A stretch of 64,000 nucleotides of DNA from Clostridiaceae bacterium (GCA_910575435.1 CAJTGI010000001.1:41759-105758), one strand, 5' to 3'. Shown: positions 25,763-36,173, counted from the stretch's first letter. Program-made: numbers and translations. The notes: generated by a model from the sequence alone, not told the origin.

Positions 25763-26843
25763 ATTTGAACAATTATTGGAAGAATCATTAGTAACAATCC
25801 ACAACGGAGAGATTGTAGAAGGGACAGTAATCAGCGTTAAGCCGGACGAGATCGTTCTGAACATCGGCTACAAGGCGGATGGCATCATCACGAAGAATGA
25901 ATACAGCAACCAGCCGGTGGATCTGACTACTGTAGTGAAAGAGGGCGACTCCATGAAGGCGAAAGTCCTGAAGGTGAACGATGGCGAGGGCCAGGTTCTC
26001 CTTACTTACAAGCGCCTTGCCATGGAGAAGAGCAATGAGCGCATCAAGGAAGCCTTTGAGAATAAGGAAGTGATGAAGGCTACTGTGGCATCTGTTCTTT
26101 CCGGCGGACTGAGCGTGGTTGTGGAGGAGACGAAGGTGTTTATTCCTGCCAGCCTGGTTTCTGATACCTATGAGAAAGACTTGACAAAGTATGCCGGACA
26201 GGAAGTGGAGTTTATCATCAGCGAGTTCAATCCTAAGAAGAGAAGGATTATCGGTGATAGAAAGCAGATTTTGATTGCGCAGAAGAAAAAGATGCAGGAA
26301 GAGTTATTCTCTAGGATTCATGTGGGCGACACCGTGGAAGGCGTTGTCAAGAACCTGACAGATTTCGGCGCATTCATTGATTTGGGAGGGGCGGACGGCC
26401 TTCTCCATATTTCAGAGATGTCCTGGGGTCGGGTGGAGAATCCCAAGAAGGTATTTAACGTAGGAGATAAGACGAAAGTCTTGATTAAAGATATTAAGGA
26501 AGACAAGATTGCCTTGAGCCTGAAGTTTGATGACCAGAATCCATGGCTGAATGCAGACCAGAAGTATGCGATAGGCGCAGTGGTCTCTGGCAGGGTTGCG
26601 AGAATGGCGGACTTTGGTGCGTTTGTGGAGTTGGAGCCTGGCGTTGACGCATTGCTCCATGTTTCCCAGATTTCCAAGGAGCATGTGGAGAAGCCCTCCG
26701 ATGTATTGAAGGTTGGCCAGGAAGTAGAGGCAAAAGTCGTTGATTTCAAGCAGGAGGATCACAAGATCAGCCTCAGCATGAAAGCATTGGCTTCTGATAC
26801 GGCAGAGGCAGACGAAGAAGTTGTGGAGCAATCAGAAGAGTAA
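25746..26843 (+). CDS. rpsA: S1-domain RNA-binding protein (ribosomal protein S1 homologue)
   Basis: A 365-residue protein with four S1/OB-fold repeats at residues about 15-85, 100-165, 190-260 and 277-347. The third and fourth are the most canonical (VKNLTDFGAFIDLGGADGLL with HISEMSW; ARMADFGAFVELEPGVDALL with HVSQIS). It is shorter than the six-domain S1 of proteobacteria, as is usual in Firmicutes. AAGGAGG precedes the ATG, located inside the ispH reading frame. It binds mRNA and may assist initiation. Two terminators follow. Confidence 0.9.
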   Translation: MSENNEFEQLLEESLVTIHNGEIVEGTVISVKPDEIVLNIGYKADGIITKNEYSNQPVDLTTVVKEGDSMKAKVLKVNDGEGQVLLTYKRLAMEKSNERIKEAFENKEVMKATVASVLSGGLSVVVEETKVFIPASLVSDTYEKDLTKYAGQEVEFIISEFNPKKRRIIGDRKQILIAQKKKMQEELFSRIHVGDTVEGVVKNLTDFGAFIDLGGADGLLHISEMSWGRVENPKKVFNVGDKTKVLIKDIKEDKIALSLKFDDQNPWLNADQKYAIGAVVSGRVARMADFGAFVELEPGVDALLHVSQISKEHVEKPSDVLKVGQEVEAKVVDFKQEDHKISLSMKALASDTAEADEEVVEQSEE

Positions 26844-26866
26844 TCTGCTGTTAGATATGTACATTT

Positions 26867-26902
26867 CGCCAATCTGTGTATTGCAGATTGGCGATAATTT
26901 TT
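26867..26902 (+). terminator. Terminator after rpsA
   Basis: CGCCAATCTG pairs perfectly with CAGATTGGCG, followed by ATAATTTTTT. The sequence TTTACTGTATAGGAAA directly follows; the same string follows the terminator at 45.75 kb. Confidence 0.85.
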
Positions 26903-26970
26903 TACTGTATAGGAAATTGCTCGAAATGTAACGGCATATCAACAAGAATTTTCTTCGAAAATTCTTGCAA

Positions 26971-26997
26971 GGGAATGCGCTGGCATTCCCTTTTTTT
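26971..26997 (+). terminator. Second terminator before cheR
   Basis: GGGAATGC pairs with GCATTCCC around a four-base loop, followed by seven T residues. Just upstream AGAATTTTC/GAAAATTCT forms another hairpin (about 26945-26965). The sequence is very similar to the terminator at 45747-45771. Confidence 0.85.
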
Positions 26998-27045
26998 ACT
27001 GGCACAATATAGCAGTCAGTTTTATGAAAAGAGGAGGCGGACACT

Positions 27046-27837
27046 ATGGATATGGGTGATTACGGAGTTTTTAAGGAAAAGGTATTCCAGTTGACGAAGA
27101 TTGACCTGAACAGTTACAAAGAACGTCAGATGCGCAGGAGGATTGATTCCCTGATTAACAAGGCGAAGGTTCAGAACTATGCGCAGTACGTGGAGGCGCT
27201 CCGGGCAAATGATGAGATGCTGGAAGAGTTTGTGGCATATCTGACCATTAACGTATCGGAATTTTATAGGAATCCAGAACAGTGGGGACTGATGGAGAAG
27301 CAAGTGCTACCCTATCTCTTTGACAAGTTTGGCAAGAGCATCAAGGTTTGGAGTGCCGCCTGTTCAACGGGGGATGAGCCTTATACTCTGGTGATGGTGC
27401 TGGCAAAATTTCTGCCTCTGGATAAGATTCAGGTTATCGCCACCGATATCGACAAGCAGGTGCTGGAGAAGGCCCAACTGGGCATTTACAATGAGAAAAG
27501 TTTGAAGGGACTGCCTGCGGAGTTTAAGACTAAGTATTTTACAAAAATTAATAATTCCAGTTTTCAGGTCAAGGATGAGATTAAGAAATGCGTGAAGTTC
27601 CAACAGCATAATCTGCTGAAAGACCCCTATCCCAGCGGGTGCAACTTGATTGTCTGTCGGAATGTGATGATTTATTTCACAGAAGAGGCAAAAAATATCA
27701 TGTATCATAAGTTTAATGACTCGCTGAAAAACGAGGGGATTCTTTTTGTGGGAAGCACGGAGCAGATTATTAATCCTTCGGAGTACAACTTTGCTACCGT
27801 ACAGTCTTTCTTCTATAAGAAGGGGGCAGGGCGATAG
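27046..27837 (+). CDS. cheR: CheR-type protein-glutamate O-methyltransferase
   Basis: A 263-residue chemoreceptor methyltransferase. The N-terminal all-helical domain (residues 1-75, KIDLNSYKERQMRRRIDSL) is followed by the SAM-binding domain with KVWSAACSTGDEPYTLVMVL, ATDIDKQVLEKAQLGIY and CRNVMIYFTEEAKN. These motifs match CheR closely. No other chemotaxis or flagellar gene is in the window, so it stands alone here. AGAGGAGG precedes the ATG at proper distance. Confidence 0.9.
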   Translation: MDMGDYGVFKEKVFQLTKIDLNSYKERQMRRRIDSLINKAKVQNYAQYVEALRANDEMLEEFVAYLTINVSEFYRNPEQWGLMEKQVLPYLFDKFGKSIKVWSAACSTGDEPYTLVMVLAKFLPLDKIQVIATDIDKQVLEKAQLGIYNEKSLKGLPAEFKTKYFTKINNSSFQVKDEIKKCVKFQQHNLLKDPYPSGCNLIVCRNVMIYFTEEAKNIMYHKFNDSLKNEGILFVGSTEQIINPSEYNFATVQSFFYKKGAGR

Positions 27838-27957
27838 TATGCGGATTGCACGCAGGATGTCTAGCAACCCTTGCGGGCGCGATCGGATGATGCAAGCTTG
27901 CTTGCACATCCTCGCTTTGCCTTCGCGGGAATAAATCGCTTAGAAATGGGGAGTTTT

Positions 27958-28965
27958 ATGAGTAAACAAATTAAGATTGCAGTAGACGCTATGGGAGGGG
28001 ATCATGCACCGGACGCAGTGATTCAGGGGGCACTGGAGGCCATGGAGGAGCATGATGGCATTTCTATTATATTCACAGGCAAAGAAGATGTCATCAGACA
28101 GAAGCTAGCCGGGCATGCTTATGACCAAGGGCGGGTGGAAATTGTACCCGCAGATGAGGTGATTGGCTTTGACGAGCCGCCGGTGATGGCGATTCGCAAG
28201 AAGAAAAATTCTTCTATCGTGGTGGGGCTGAACTTGGTGAAAAAGGGGGAGGCGGATGCCTTTGTCTCTGCTGGGAGCACTGGTGCCATTTTGGTGGGCG
28301 GCCAGTTCGTGGTGGGGAGGATTAAGGGCATTGAGAGGGCTCCTCTGGCACCGCTGATTCCCACGGCGGGGGGCGCATCCCTTCTCATTGATTGCGGTGC
28401 CAATGTGGATGCCAGGGCTTCCCATCTGGTACAGTTTGCCAAGATGGGATCTATTTACATGGAACATATCGTGGGCGTGAAGAATCCCAAAGTTGCCATT
28501 GTAAACATTGGTGCGGAGGAAGAAAAAGGGAATATGTTGGTGAAGGAGACATATCCTTTACTAAAGGAATGCACGGATATCAACTTTGTGGGAAGCATTG
28601 AGGCCAGGGACATTCCCAATGGGGATGCGGATGTGATTGTGTGCGAGGCCTTTGTGGGAAATGTGATTCTGAAACTTTATGAAGGGCTGGCCGCCACGCT
28701 TCTGAAGGAAGTGAAGAAGGGCTTGATGGCCACGCTGCGCAGCAAGATTGGCGCATTGATGATTAAGCCGGCCCTGAAGCAGACGATGAAGGGCTTTATG
28801 GGCGAGGATCAGGGCGGCGCGCCTCTTCTGGGGCTTAAGGGATTGGTGGTGAAGGCTCACGGCAGTTCTAAGAGCGATGACATCAAGCATGCCATTGTCC
28901 AGTGCATCCAGTTTAATGAAAATGAGATCAATGACAAGATTAAGGAAAATATCACAACGGAATAG
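27958..28965 (+). CDS. plsX: Phosphate acyltransferase PlsX
   Basis: Converts acyl-ACP to acyl-phosphate for phospholipid synthesis (335 residues). Diagnostic motifs are IAVDAMGGDHAP, MAIRKKKNSSIVVGLNLVKK, SAGSTGAILVGG, LIDCGANVDARA and GADVIVC-type sequence NGDADVIVCEAFVGNVILKL. The ATG at 27958 follows GGGGAG; the frame is open upstream to 27871 without a better signal. It begins the conserved block plsX-acpP-rnc-smc-ftsY. Confidence 0.96.
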   Translation: MSKQIKIAVDAMGGDHAPDAVIQGALEAMEEHDGISIIFTGKEDVIRQKLAGHAYDQGRVEIVPADEVIGFDEPPVMAIRKKKNSSIVVGLNLVKKGEADAFVSAGSTGAILVGGQFVVGRIKGIERAPLAPLIPTAGGASLLIDCGANVDARASHLVQFAKMGSIYMEHIVGVKNPKVAIVNIGAEEEKGNMLVKETYPLLKECTDINFVGSIEARDIPNGDADVIVCEAFVGNVILKLYEGLAATLLKEVKKGLMATLRSKIGALMIKPALKQTMKGFMGEDQGGAPLLGLKGLVVKAHGSSKSDDIKHAIVQCIQFNENEINDKIKENITTE

Positions 28966-28982
28966 GGAAAGGCGCAGATGTT

Positions 28983-29207
28983 ATGGAGTTTGAGAAATTG
29001 CAGATGATTATCTCGGAAGTGCTTTCTTTGGAACCGGAGGAAATCAGGCCGGAAATGTCGTTTGTGGACGATCTGGGGGCGGATTCCCTGGAGGTTTTTC
29101 AGATTATTATGGCCATCGAAGAAGAGTTTGACATTGGCCTGGAGGATGGCGTGGTTGCCTCCATTGAGACGGTGGAGGATGCGCTGCAGGCGATTGCGGG
29201 GGAATGA
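28983..29207 (+). CDS. acpP: Acyl carrier protein
   Basis: A 74-residue acidic carrier of fatty-acid intermediates. The phosphopantetheine attachment site is Ser35 in DDLGADSLEVFQIIMAIEEE. Four-helix composition and length match the family. It sits 17 bases after plsX and just before rnc, its usual position in Firmicutes. Confidence 0.95.
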   Translation: MEFEKLQMIISEVLSLEPEEIRPEMSFVDDLGADSLEVFQIIMAIEEEFDIGLEDGVVASIETVEDALQAIAGE

Positions 29208-29232
29208 ATGATTCAGGAGAGGCAGGACGGAA

Positions 29233-29916
29233 ATGAAGCAGGATAAAATCATAGAGTTTGAGGAGAGGATCGGCTACCAGTTTGACAATCCCGATTTGCT
29301 GGCGACTGCCTTGACCCACAGTTCTTATTCAAATGAGAAGAAATTAAAGAAATATGATTGCAACGAGCGGTTGGAGTTTTTGGGGGATGCGGTGCTGGAA
29401 TTGGTTTCCAGCGAGTATATCTTCCGCTCCAATCCCAGGCTCCCAGAGGGAGACCTGACCAGAATACGGGCCAGTTACGTTTGTGAGCCTACTTTGGCCC
29501 TGTGTGCCAGGGAATTGGATTTGGGCAAATATCTCTTTCTGGGAAAGGGAGAGGACATGACAGGGGGAAGGGAGAGGGATTCCGTCCTCTCGGACGCCAT
29601 GGAGGCTACCATCGGAGCAGTGTACTTGGATGGGGGCTTTGCCAGGGCAAAGGAGTATGTGGAAGAATTTGTGCTGAAAGATATCGAGAAGAAGAAACTC
29701 TTCTATGACAGCAAGACTTATCTGCAGGAGATTGTGCAGGGTCGCCACCAGCATCTGAAATATGTGCTGCTGGAGGAGAGCGGGCCGGACCACAATAAAT
29801 CTTTTCAGGTGGAAGTCCAGGTGGATGGCCAGGGCATTGCTGTGGGCACAGGCCGAACGAAGAAAAAGGCAGAGCAGGCGGCGGCCTATCAGGCCATCCT
29901 TGCGATAGAGCAGTAA
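29233..29916 (+). CDS. rnc: Ribonuclease III
   Basis: A 227-residue double-strand-specific endoribonuclease for rRNA and mRNA maturation. The catalytic signature is NERLEFLGDAVLELVSSEYI, with a second acidic site in SDAMEATIGAVYLDGGF. Residues about 157-225 form the dsRNA-binding domain ending KKKAEQAAAYQAIL. It could also process the structured repeat RNAs seen elsewhere in this window, although that is speculation. AGGACGG precedes the ATG. Confidence 0.97.
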   Translation: MKQDKIIEFEERIGYQFDNPDLLATALTHSSYSNEKKLKKYDCNERLEFLGDAVLELVSSEYIFRSNPRLPEGDLTRIRASYVCEPTLALCARELDLGKYLFLGKGEDMTGGRERDSVLSDAMEATIGAVYLDGGFARAKEYVEEFVLKDIEKKKLFYDSKTYLQEIVQGRHQHLKYVLLEESGPDHNKSFQVEVQVDGQGIAVGTGRTKKKAEQAAAYQAILAIEQ

Positions 29917-29943
29917 AAGGCCGAGGCGGACTGCTTCCACGTT

Positions 29944-30004
29944 CATAGAGAAGAGAATGATTGTTTCATTGGCAAAGGCGAGGCGATCTTTCTCTTCTCT
30001 ATGA
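29944..30004. repeat. Long inverted repeat between rnc and smc
   Basis: CATAGAGAAGAGAA (left) pairs with TTCTCTTCTCTATG (right) over 14 bases, extended by GAT/ATC-type pairs after one mismatch. The arm sequence resembles the CATAGAGAAGAAC and GGCGATTCTTCTCT parts of the 119-bp repeats at 18.6 kb. No T-run follows. Confidence 0.6.
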
Positions 30005-30050
30005 CTGTGCAGCAATGTATCAGGGGATTATCATAGAATGGAGAGCATAG

Positions 30051-33000
30051 ATGTATTTAAAGAGTCTGGAAGTGCATGGATTCAAATCCTTTGCGAATAA
30101 ATTAGTCTTTGAGTTTCACAACGGAATCACTGCCATCGTGGGACCGAACGGCAGTGGCAAGAGCAATGTGGCGGATGCGGTGCGATGGGTGCTGGGAGAG
30201 CAGAGCGCCAAGCAGCTGCGGGGGGCGAAGATGGAGGATGTGATCTTTGCCGGGACCCAGATGCGAAAGCCTCTGGGATACGCTTACGTGGCCATCACCA
30301 TCAGCAATGAGGACCACAAGCTGGACGTGCCCTACGAGGAGGTAAAGATTGCCAGGCGGGTGTACCGTTCTGGAGAAAGTGAATATTTGCTAAATGGAGC
30401 TTCCTGCCGTTTGAAAGATGTGCAGGAACTTTTGCTGGATACCGGTATAGGAAAGGAAGGGTATTCCATTATCGGCCAGGGGCAGATTGACAAAATCCTT
30501 AGCGGCAAGCCGGAGGACCGGAGGGAGCTCTTTGACGAGGCGGCGGGCATCGTGAAATTCAAGAAGAGAAAGGCGGCAGCGGAGAAGAATCTGGAGGAGG
30601 AACGCCAGAATCTGGTCCGCATCGAGGATATTCTTTCAGAATTGGAGAAGCAGGTGGAGCCTCTGGAGCGGCAGTCTGCCAAGGCGAAGGAGTATCTGGC
30701 CTACCGGGACGAGCTGAGAAATCTGGACATCAATCTCTTTCTGTCGGAATATGACAGGATTCATGGGGAGATGGAAGGGATTAAGGAAAAGAAGGCCATT
30801 GCCGCCGGGGATTTGGAGGCGGCATCCAGGGAATACGATCAGGCCAAGGAAGAATATGTGGCGGTGGAAGCCCAGCTGGAGGAACATAATAAGAGCCTGG
30901 AGCAGCAGAGGGAGATTCTCTCGGCGGACAGGCTATCCCTGAACCAGTCAGAGGGAGATATCAAAGTTCTGAATGAGCAGATCCTTGCCCTGCGCCAGAA
31001 TAAGGAACACAACCAGGAACTCCTCCATTCCCTGGGGGAGCGCATCCAGGCGGCATCCAGGGAGAGGGAGGGCTATCTGGAGCAGAAGGCCCAGGCAGAC
31101 GAGAACAAGCAGGGGCTCGTGGAGAGACAGTCAGAAATCCAGAAGAAGATGGATGACATGGCAGAGCGGGCGATGTCCATGGAAATCGAGATCAATCAGT
31201 GTAACGAGGATGTCATTGATTTCCTGAATAGAAATACGGACGTGAAGACGGACGAGGAGCGCATGAAAACCCTGCTGGAGCAGAATAATATTAAGAACGC
31301 TGAGATTACCAAGCGGATTCTGGAAAATAAGACGGAGGCTTCCGTGCTGACGGAGGTGCTGGACCGGGAAGAGAAGACATTGGCTGAGATTACGGACAAG
31401 ATAGGCGCGCTGGATGATTCCACCCAAGAATTGAAGGATTCCGAGGTTGTGATTGACAGAGAGCGGGAGAATCTCGTCAGGGAGCATCGGGATACCCAGC
31501 AGAAATTCCATATGGAAAATTCCCGCCTGGTATCCCTGCGGAATCTGACGGAGCGATATGAGGGCTATGGCCAGAGCATCAAGCGAATCATGGAGCAGAA
31601 GAAGCATCAGCCGGGCATTGTGGGCGTGGTGGCGGATATCATCCGGGTGCAGAAGGAATACGAGGTGGCGGTGGAGACTGCCCTGGGGGGAAGCATCCAG
31701 AATATTGTCACCGACAATGAGCAGACGGCCAAGGAGATGATTGGCTTCCTGAAAAAGAACCGCTATGGCAGGGCCACCTTCCTGCCTCTGACCAATATGA
31801 AGGCGAAGCCCATGAATCTCTCCGGGGGAATGATGAGCGAGCCGGGGGTGATTGGCATGGCTTCGGAACTGGTGGAGGCGGACGGCAAGTTCCAGAATCT
31901 GATTCAGTATCTTTTGGGGCGGTTCGTGGTGGTGGACCACATTGACCATGCCATTGCCTTGGCGAAGAAGTATCATCACACGGTGCGCATCGTTACCGTG
32001 GAGGGGGATCTTTTGAATCCCGGCGGCTCCATGTCCGGCGGTGCCTTTAAGAATAGCAATAATCTTCTGGGCCGCCGCCGGGAGATGGATGATCTGGAGC
32101 GGCATGCGGGGGACTTGAAGGCCAAGCTCCGGGAATTGTCTTCTTCCATCAAGGAGAACGAGGGGAAGAAGGAGGCGGTGGTTACCCAGATCAGGAAGAA
32201 TCGAAAGATCAGGCAGGAGATGGTTCTCCGGCAGAATACTGCTAAGATCAATTACGACAGGGCCGCAGAGGACATGGAGAAGAACCGGGAGAAATTGGAT
32301 CTGATTCGCTTGGAGAGGCGGCAGATTGAGGAGAGCAGGGCGAGTCTCAGCCAGGATATGGAAAAGATCAAGGAGCAGATGGCATCTAACGAAGAGCAGA
32401 GCAGGCAGCGGAAAGATGAGATGGAGAAACTCACTGCCTCCCTGGAGGAATTGAAGCGGGAGCAGGAGAAGGTTTCCGGGGAAAATTCCGAACTGCTGCT
32501 AGAGATTGCCGCCAGGGAGCAGAGCGGGCAATTCGTGGAGGAGAATCTGGATCGTATCTCCCGCACCCTAGAGCAGTTGGAGCAGGAACTGGAGGATACC
32601 GGCAAGAGCGGGGAGGATGCGGATGTCCAGGTGGCGGACAAGGAACAGGAGATTGCCGCCACCAGGGAGAAGATTGCAGATATCAATCGGCATATGGAGG
32701 CTCTCACCGCTAGCATAGAGGAAGTCACCCAAAAGCGGGAGGAACTGACCGTGCGCCACAAGGGATTTTTCCAGAAGCGGGAGGAACTGGCGGGGCGCAA
32801 GAGCGATCTGGACAAGGAATGCTACCGCTTGGAGAATCAGATGGACAAGCTTTCGGAGAAGATGGATTCTAACACCAACTATCTGTGGGAGCAGTACGAA
32901 TTGACCTATCATACGGCGGAGGAAAATCGGGTGGCGGTGGAACTTAGCCCGCCCCAGATGAAGACGGAAATCAACCGGCTGAAGAATCAGATTAAGGAAC

Positions 33001-33614
33001 TGGGGGATGTAAATGTCAATGCCATCGAGCAGTTCCAGGAGGTGCGGGAGAGGTATGAGCATCTAGGTGGCCAGCACCATGATCTGATAGAGGCGGCCCA
33101 TGTGCTGGAGGGCATTATCGAGGAACTGGATACGGAGATGCGAAAGCAGTTTGAGAGCCAGTTTGGAGAGATTCGAACGAGATTCAACAAGGTGTTTGGA
33201 GAACTCTTTGGCGGAGGCCGGGGCACGCTGGAACTCACCGAGGAGGAGGATATTCTGGAGGCGGGCATCCGCATCGTGGCCCAGCCCCCGGGAAAGAAAC
33301 TGCAGAATATGATGCAGCTGTCCGGCGGGGAGAAGGCATTGACAGCCATTGCGCTTCTCTTTGCCATCCAGAGCTTAAAGCCCTCTCCGTTCTGTCTGCT
33401 GGACGAGATCGAGGCGGCATTGGATGATTCCAATGTAAGCCGCTATGCAGATTATCTCCATAAGCTTACGAAGGATACCCAGTTCATCGTGATCACCCAC
33501 CGAAGGGGCACCATGAATGCGGCGGATATCCTGTACGGCATTACCATGCAGGAGAAGGGCGTGTCCACGCTGGTATCCGTCAATCTCCTAGATGAAAAAG
33601 AGATTGCAAATTAG
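30051..33614 (+). CDS. smc: Chromosome segregation ATPase SMC
   Basis: The 1187-residue condensin ATPase. The N-terminal head has Walker [21 protein letters not shown] near residues 30-50 and the Q-loop/early signature [11 protein letters not shown]. Long coiled coils (residues about 165-500 and 680-1010) flank a hinge domain near 515-665 ([20 protein letters not shown]). The C-terminal head has [20 protein letters not shown] and the Walker [15 protein letters not shown]. It loads at the origin region with ScpAB, which are not in the window. It lies between rnc and ftsY. Confidence 0.98.
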   Translation: MYLKSLEVHGFKSFANKLVFEFHNGITAIVGPNGSGKSNVADAVRWVLGEQSAKQLRGAKMEDVIFAGTQMRKPLGYAYVAITISNEDHKLDVPYEEVKIARRVYRSGESEYLLNGASCRLKDVQELLLDTGIGKEGYSIIGQGQIDKILSGKPEDRRELFDEAAGIVKFKKRKAAAEKNLEEERQNLVRIEDILSELEKQVEPLERQSAKAKEYLAYRDELRNLDINLFLSEYDRIHGEMEGIKEKKAIAAGDLEAASREYDQAKEEYVAVEAQLEEHNKSLEQQREILSADRLSLNQSEGDIKVLNEQILALRQNKEHNQELLHSLGERIQAASREREGYLEQKAQADENKQGLVERQSEIQKKMDDMAERAMSMEIEINQCNEDVIDFLNRNTDVKTDEERMKTLLEQNNIKNAEITKRILENKTEASVLTEVLDREEKTLAEITDKIGALDDSTQELKDSEVVIDRERENLVREHRDTQQKFHMENSRLVSLRNLTERYEGYGQSIKRIMEQKKHQPGIVGVVADIIRVQKEYEVAVETALGGSIQNIVTDNEQTAKEMIGFLKKNRYGRATFLPLTNMKAKPMNLSGGMMSEPGVIGMASELVEADGKFQNLIQYLLGRFVVVDHIDHAIALAKKYHHTVRIVTVEGDLLNPGGSMSGGAFKNSNNLLGRRREMDDLERHAGDLKAKLRELSSSIKENEGKKEAVVTQIRKNRKIRQEMVLRQNTAKINYDRAAEDMEKNREKLDLIRLERRQIEESRASLSQDMEKIKEQMASNEEQSRQRKDEMEKLTASLEELKREQEKVSGENSELLLEIAAREQSGQFVEENLDRISRTLEQLEQELEDTGKSGEDADVQVADKEQEIAATREKIADINRHMEALTASIEEVTQKREELTVRHKGFFQKREELAGRKSDLDKECYRLENQMDKLSEKMDSNTNYLWEQYELTYHTAEENRVAVELSPPQMKTEINRLKNQIKELGDVNVNAIEQFQEVRERYEHLGGQHHDLIEAAHVLEGIIEELDTEMRKQFESQFGEIRTRFNKVFGELFGGGRGTLELTEEEDILEAGIRIVAQPPGKKLQNMMQLSGGEKALTAIALLFAIQSLKPSPFCLLDEIEAALDDSNVSRYADYLHKLTKDTQFIVITHRRGTMNAADILYGITMQEKGVSTLVSVNLLDEKEIAN

Positions 33615-33695
33615 GGCGTTACATAATACAATGTAAAAGTAAAGCCAAGTAGCCAAGTATGCCACATGTTTGCATGTAGGAGTGCTTGGACGACC

Positions 33696-33726
33696 GGAGC
33701 GTAGAAGTGCGAAGCACGGAGCAATC
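33696..33726 (+). repeat. 31-bp intergenic repeat, copy 2
   Basis: Identical to the copy at 12733-12763 except for the three loop bases (GAA here, AGG there) between GTGC and GCAC. It lies in the smc-ftsY gap, again on the plus strand and shortly upstream of a coding start. Confidence 0.6.
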
Positions 33727-33771
33727 GACTTTTACATATTGAAATAAATAATAGAGTTAGAGAGGTGCGCT

Positions 33772-34713
33772 ATGGGTGAGAAAAAAGGATTTTTTAGCAG
33801 GTTGAAGGATGGGCTGACCAAGACCAGGGACAGTCTAAAGTCTGGCATGGATGCCATCTTTAGCGGATTTTCTGAGATTGATGAGGATTTTTATGAGGAA
33901 CTGGAAGAGATTCTGATCATGTCGGATATTGGCGTGGCCACTACGGAGAAGATTTTGGAGAACCTCCGGGAAAAAGTAAAGGAAGAAAAGATCAAGGAGG
34001 CTTCCGTGTGCAGAAAGCTGCTGATGGATTCTATCAAGGAGCAGATGCAGGTGGGAGAGACTGCCTACGAATTTGAGGAAAAGCAGTCGGTGGTATTGCT
34101 CATCGGCGTCAACGGGGTGGGGAAGACTACCTCTGTGGGCAAATTGGCGGGGCAGTTGAAAAGCCAGGGCAAGAAGGTGATTCTGGCGGCGGCAGATACC
34201 TTTCGGGCGGCGGCCATCGGACAGCTCACCGAGTGGGCCAATCGGGCAGGGGTGGAGATCATCGCCGGACAGGAGGGGGGAGACCCCGCCGCCGTGGTAT
34301 TTGACGCGGTGAATGCGGCGAAGGCGCGGAAAGCGGACGTGCTGATTTGCGATACCGCCGGCCGGCTGCACAATAAAAAGAATCTCATGGCGGAACTTCG
34401 CAAGATCAACGGAATCATTGACAGAGAGTTTCCCGATGCCCATCGGGAGACCTTGGTGGTGCTGGACGGAACCACCGGGCAGAATGCGCTGGCCCAGGCC
34501 AAGCAGTTCGGGGAGGTGGCGGACATTACCGGGATCGTGCTGACGAAACTGGACGGAACCGCCAAGGGAGGCATTGCTATCGCCATTCAGTCGGAGATGA
34601 ATATTCCGGTAAAATATATTGGCATCGGTGAGAAGATTGATGATTTGCAGAAATTTGATGCGGAGGCATTTGTGGACGCGCTGTTCCAGAATGGAGAGGA
34701 GGAGACGGCATGA
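33772..34713 (+). CDS. ftsY: Signal recognition particle receptor FtsY
   Basis: A 313-residue SRP GTPase that docks ribosome-SRP complexes at the membrane. After a short basic N-terminus come the helical N domain and the G domain with GVNGVGKTTSVGKLAGQL, the DTFRAAAIGQL box, CDTAGRLHNKKNLM, LTKLDGTAKGGIAI and the closing GIGEKIDDLQKFDAEAF. The long acidic A region of E. coli FtsY is absent, as is typical in Firmicutes. Its last four bases overlap the next ATG (ATGA), so ilvA is translationally coupled. Confidence 0.97.
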   Translation: MGEKKGFFSRLKDGLTKTRDSLKSGMDAIFSGFSEIDEDFYEELEEILIMSDIGVATTEKILENLREKVKEEKIKEASVCRKLLMDSIKEQMQVGETAYEFEEKQSVVLLIGVNGVGKTTSVGKLAGQLKSQGKKVILAAADTFRAAAIGQLTEWANRAGVEIIAGQEGGDPAAVVFDAVNAAKARKADVLICDTAGRLHNKKNLMAELRKINGIIDREFPDAHRETLVVLDGTTGQNALAQAKQFGEVADITGIVLTKLDGTAKGGIAIAIQSEMNIPVKYIGIGEKIDDLQKFDAEAFVDALFQNGEEETA

Positions 34714-35927
34714 TGACATTGGAGAAGTTTGAGGAAGCCTCAGACAAGGTGAAAGAGGTGATTCTGCCCACGAATCTCATTTACAGCGAATATTTCTCGG
34801 AGAGGACGGGCAATAAGGTATATCTCAAGCCAGAGAACATGCAGTATACCGGGGCCTACAAGGTGCGGGGCGCTTACTACAAAATCAGCACCCTTACGGA
34901 GGAGGAACGGAAGAGGGGATTGATTACCGCCTCTGCCGGGAACCACGCCCAGGGCGTGGCCTATGCGGCGAAGATTTACGGGGTGCCAGCCACCATTGTC
35001 ATGCCCACGACTACGCCTCTCATCAAGGTAAACCGCACGAAGGGCTATGGGGCCAAGGTGGTACTTTTTGGCAATGTATATGACGAGGCTTGCCAGTACG
35101 CCTTGCAGCTGGCCAAGTCCCAGGGGCTGACTTTCGTGCATCCTTTCAATGACGAGACGGTGGCTACCGGACAGGGAACCATCGCTATGGAAATCTTCAA
35201 GGAGCTTCCCACGGTGGATATCATTCTCGTTCCCATTGGCGGCGGCGGCCTGGCGGCGGGGGTGTCTACCCTGACAAAGCTGCTGAATCCCAAGATTAAG
35301 GTGATTGGCGTGGAACCGGCGGGGGCCAGCTGCATGAAGGCTTCCCTGGATCAGGGGGAGGTGGTGACGCTGCCAAGCGTGACTACCATTGCGGATGGCA
35401 CGGCGGTAAAGACGCCGGGGGATGTGGTTTTCCCTTATATTCAGAAAAACGTGGACGAGATCATTGCGGTGGATGACCGGGAATTGATTGGAAATTTCCT
35501 GGATATTATGGAGAATCATAAGATGCTGGTGGAAAATTCCGGCTTGCTTACCGTGGCGGCCTTGAAGCATTTGGATTGCAAGAAGAAGAAAGTGGTCTCC
35601 ATCTTGAGCGGCGGAAATATGGATATCATTACCCTTTCTTCCGTGGTACAGCACGGATTGATTCAGAGAGGGCGGGTGTGCACCGTATCCGTGCAGTTGC
35701 CGGACAGGCCGGGCGAGTTGGAGAAAATCGCAGGGATTCTGGCGACGCTGCAGGCAAATGTCATTCGCCTGGAGCATAATCAGTTTGTCAGCATTAACAG
35801 GAATGCGGCGGTGGAATTGCGCATTACCTTGGAGGCTTTTGGCCAGGATCATAAAAGGGAGATTATCCAGGCACTGGAGAAAAAGGGGTATGACCCGAAG
35901 GAGGAGCATCCCACGGGGCTTTACTGA
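34710..35927 (+). CDS. ilvA: Threonine ammonia-lyase with ACT domain
   Basis: A PLP enzyme of 405 residues that deaminates threonine to 2-oxobutyrate. The lysine that binds PLP is Lys51 in YTGAYKVRGAYYKISTL; further motifs are ASAGNHAQGVAYAAKIYGVP and the glycine-rich PIGGGGLAAG. Residues about 330-405 form one ACT domain (TVSVQLPDRPGELEKIAGIL). This single-ACT form is intermediate between catabolic TdcB and biosynthetic IlvA, so whether isoleucine inhibits it cannot be told. GGAGGAG inside ftsY serves as its ribosome binding site. A 246-base gap follows without a recognisable gene. Confidence 0.92.
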   Translation: MMTLEKFEEASDKVKEVILPTNLIYSEYFSERTGNKVYLKPENMQYTGAYKVRGAYYKISTLTEEERKRGLITASAGNHAQGVAYAAKIYGVPATIVMPTTTPLIKVNRTKGYGAKVVLFGNVYDEACQYALQLAKSQGLTFVHPFNDETVATGQGTIAMEIFKELPTVDIILVPIGGGGLAAGVSTLTKLLNPKIKVIGVEPAGASCMKASLDQGEVVTLPSVTTIADGTAVKTPGDVVFPYIQKNVDEIIAVDDRELIGNFLDIMENHKMLVENSGLLTVAALKHLDCKKKKVVSILSGGNMDIITLSSVVQHGLIQRGRVCTVSVQLPDRPGELEKIAGILATLQANVIRLEHNQFVSINRNAAVELRITLEAFGQDHKREIIQALEKKGYDPKEEHPTGLY

Positions 35928-36173
35928 TGCCTGTGGATGCTTTAGAAATGGGCATGCGCTGCATGATGGAACTATGGTGCAGATCATCGATGTGGATGAT
36001 AGTGATTCACAATGAAACAAAGCGGTTAATTGTATGGAAAGTGATACTTGCTTAGGGTAGAGAAATCTGGCAATAGCAGGGATTGCTTTGAATTGAAGTA
36101 GATTGGTAAGGGACTGTTGAGAAATAACGGTTTCTAGGTACAATGAAATCTTTGATACTGGGGAGGACAGAGC

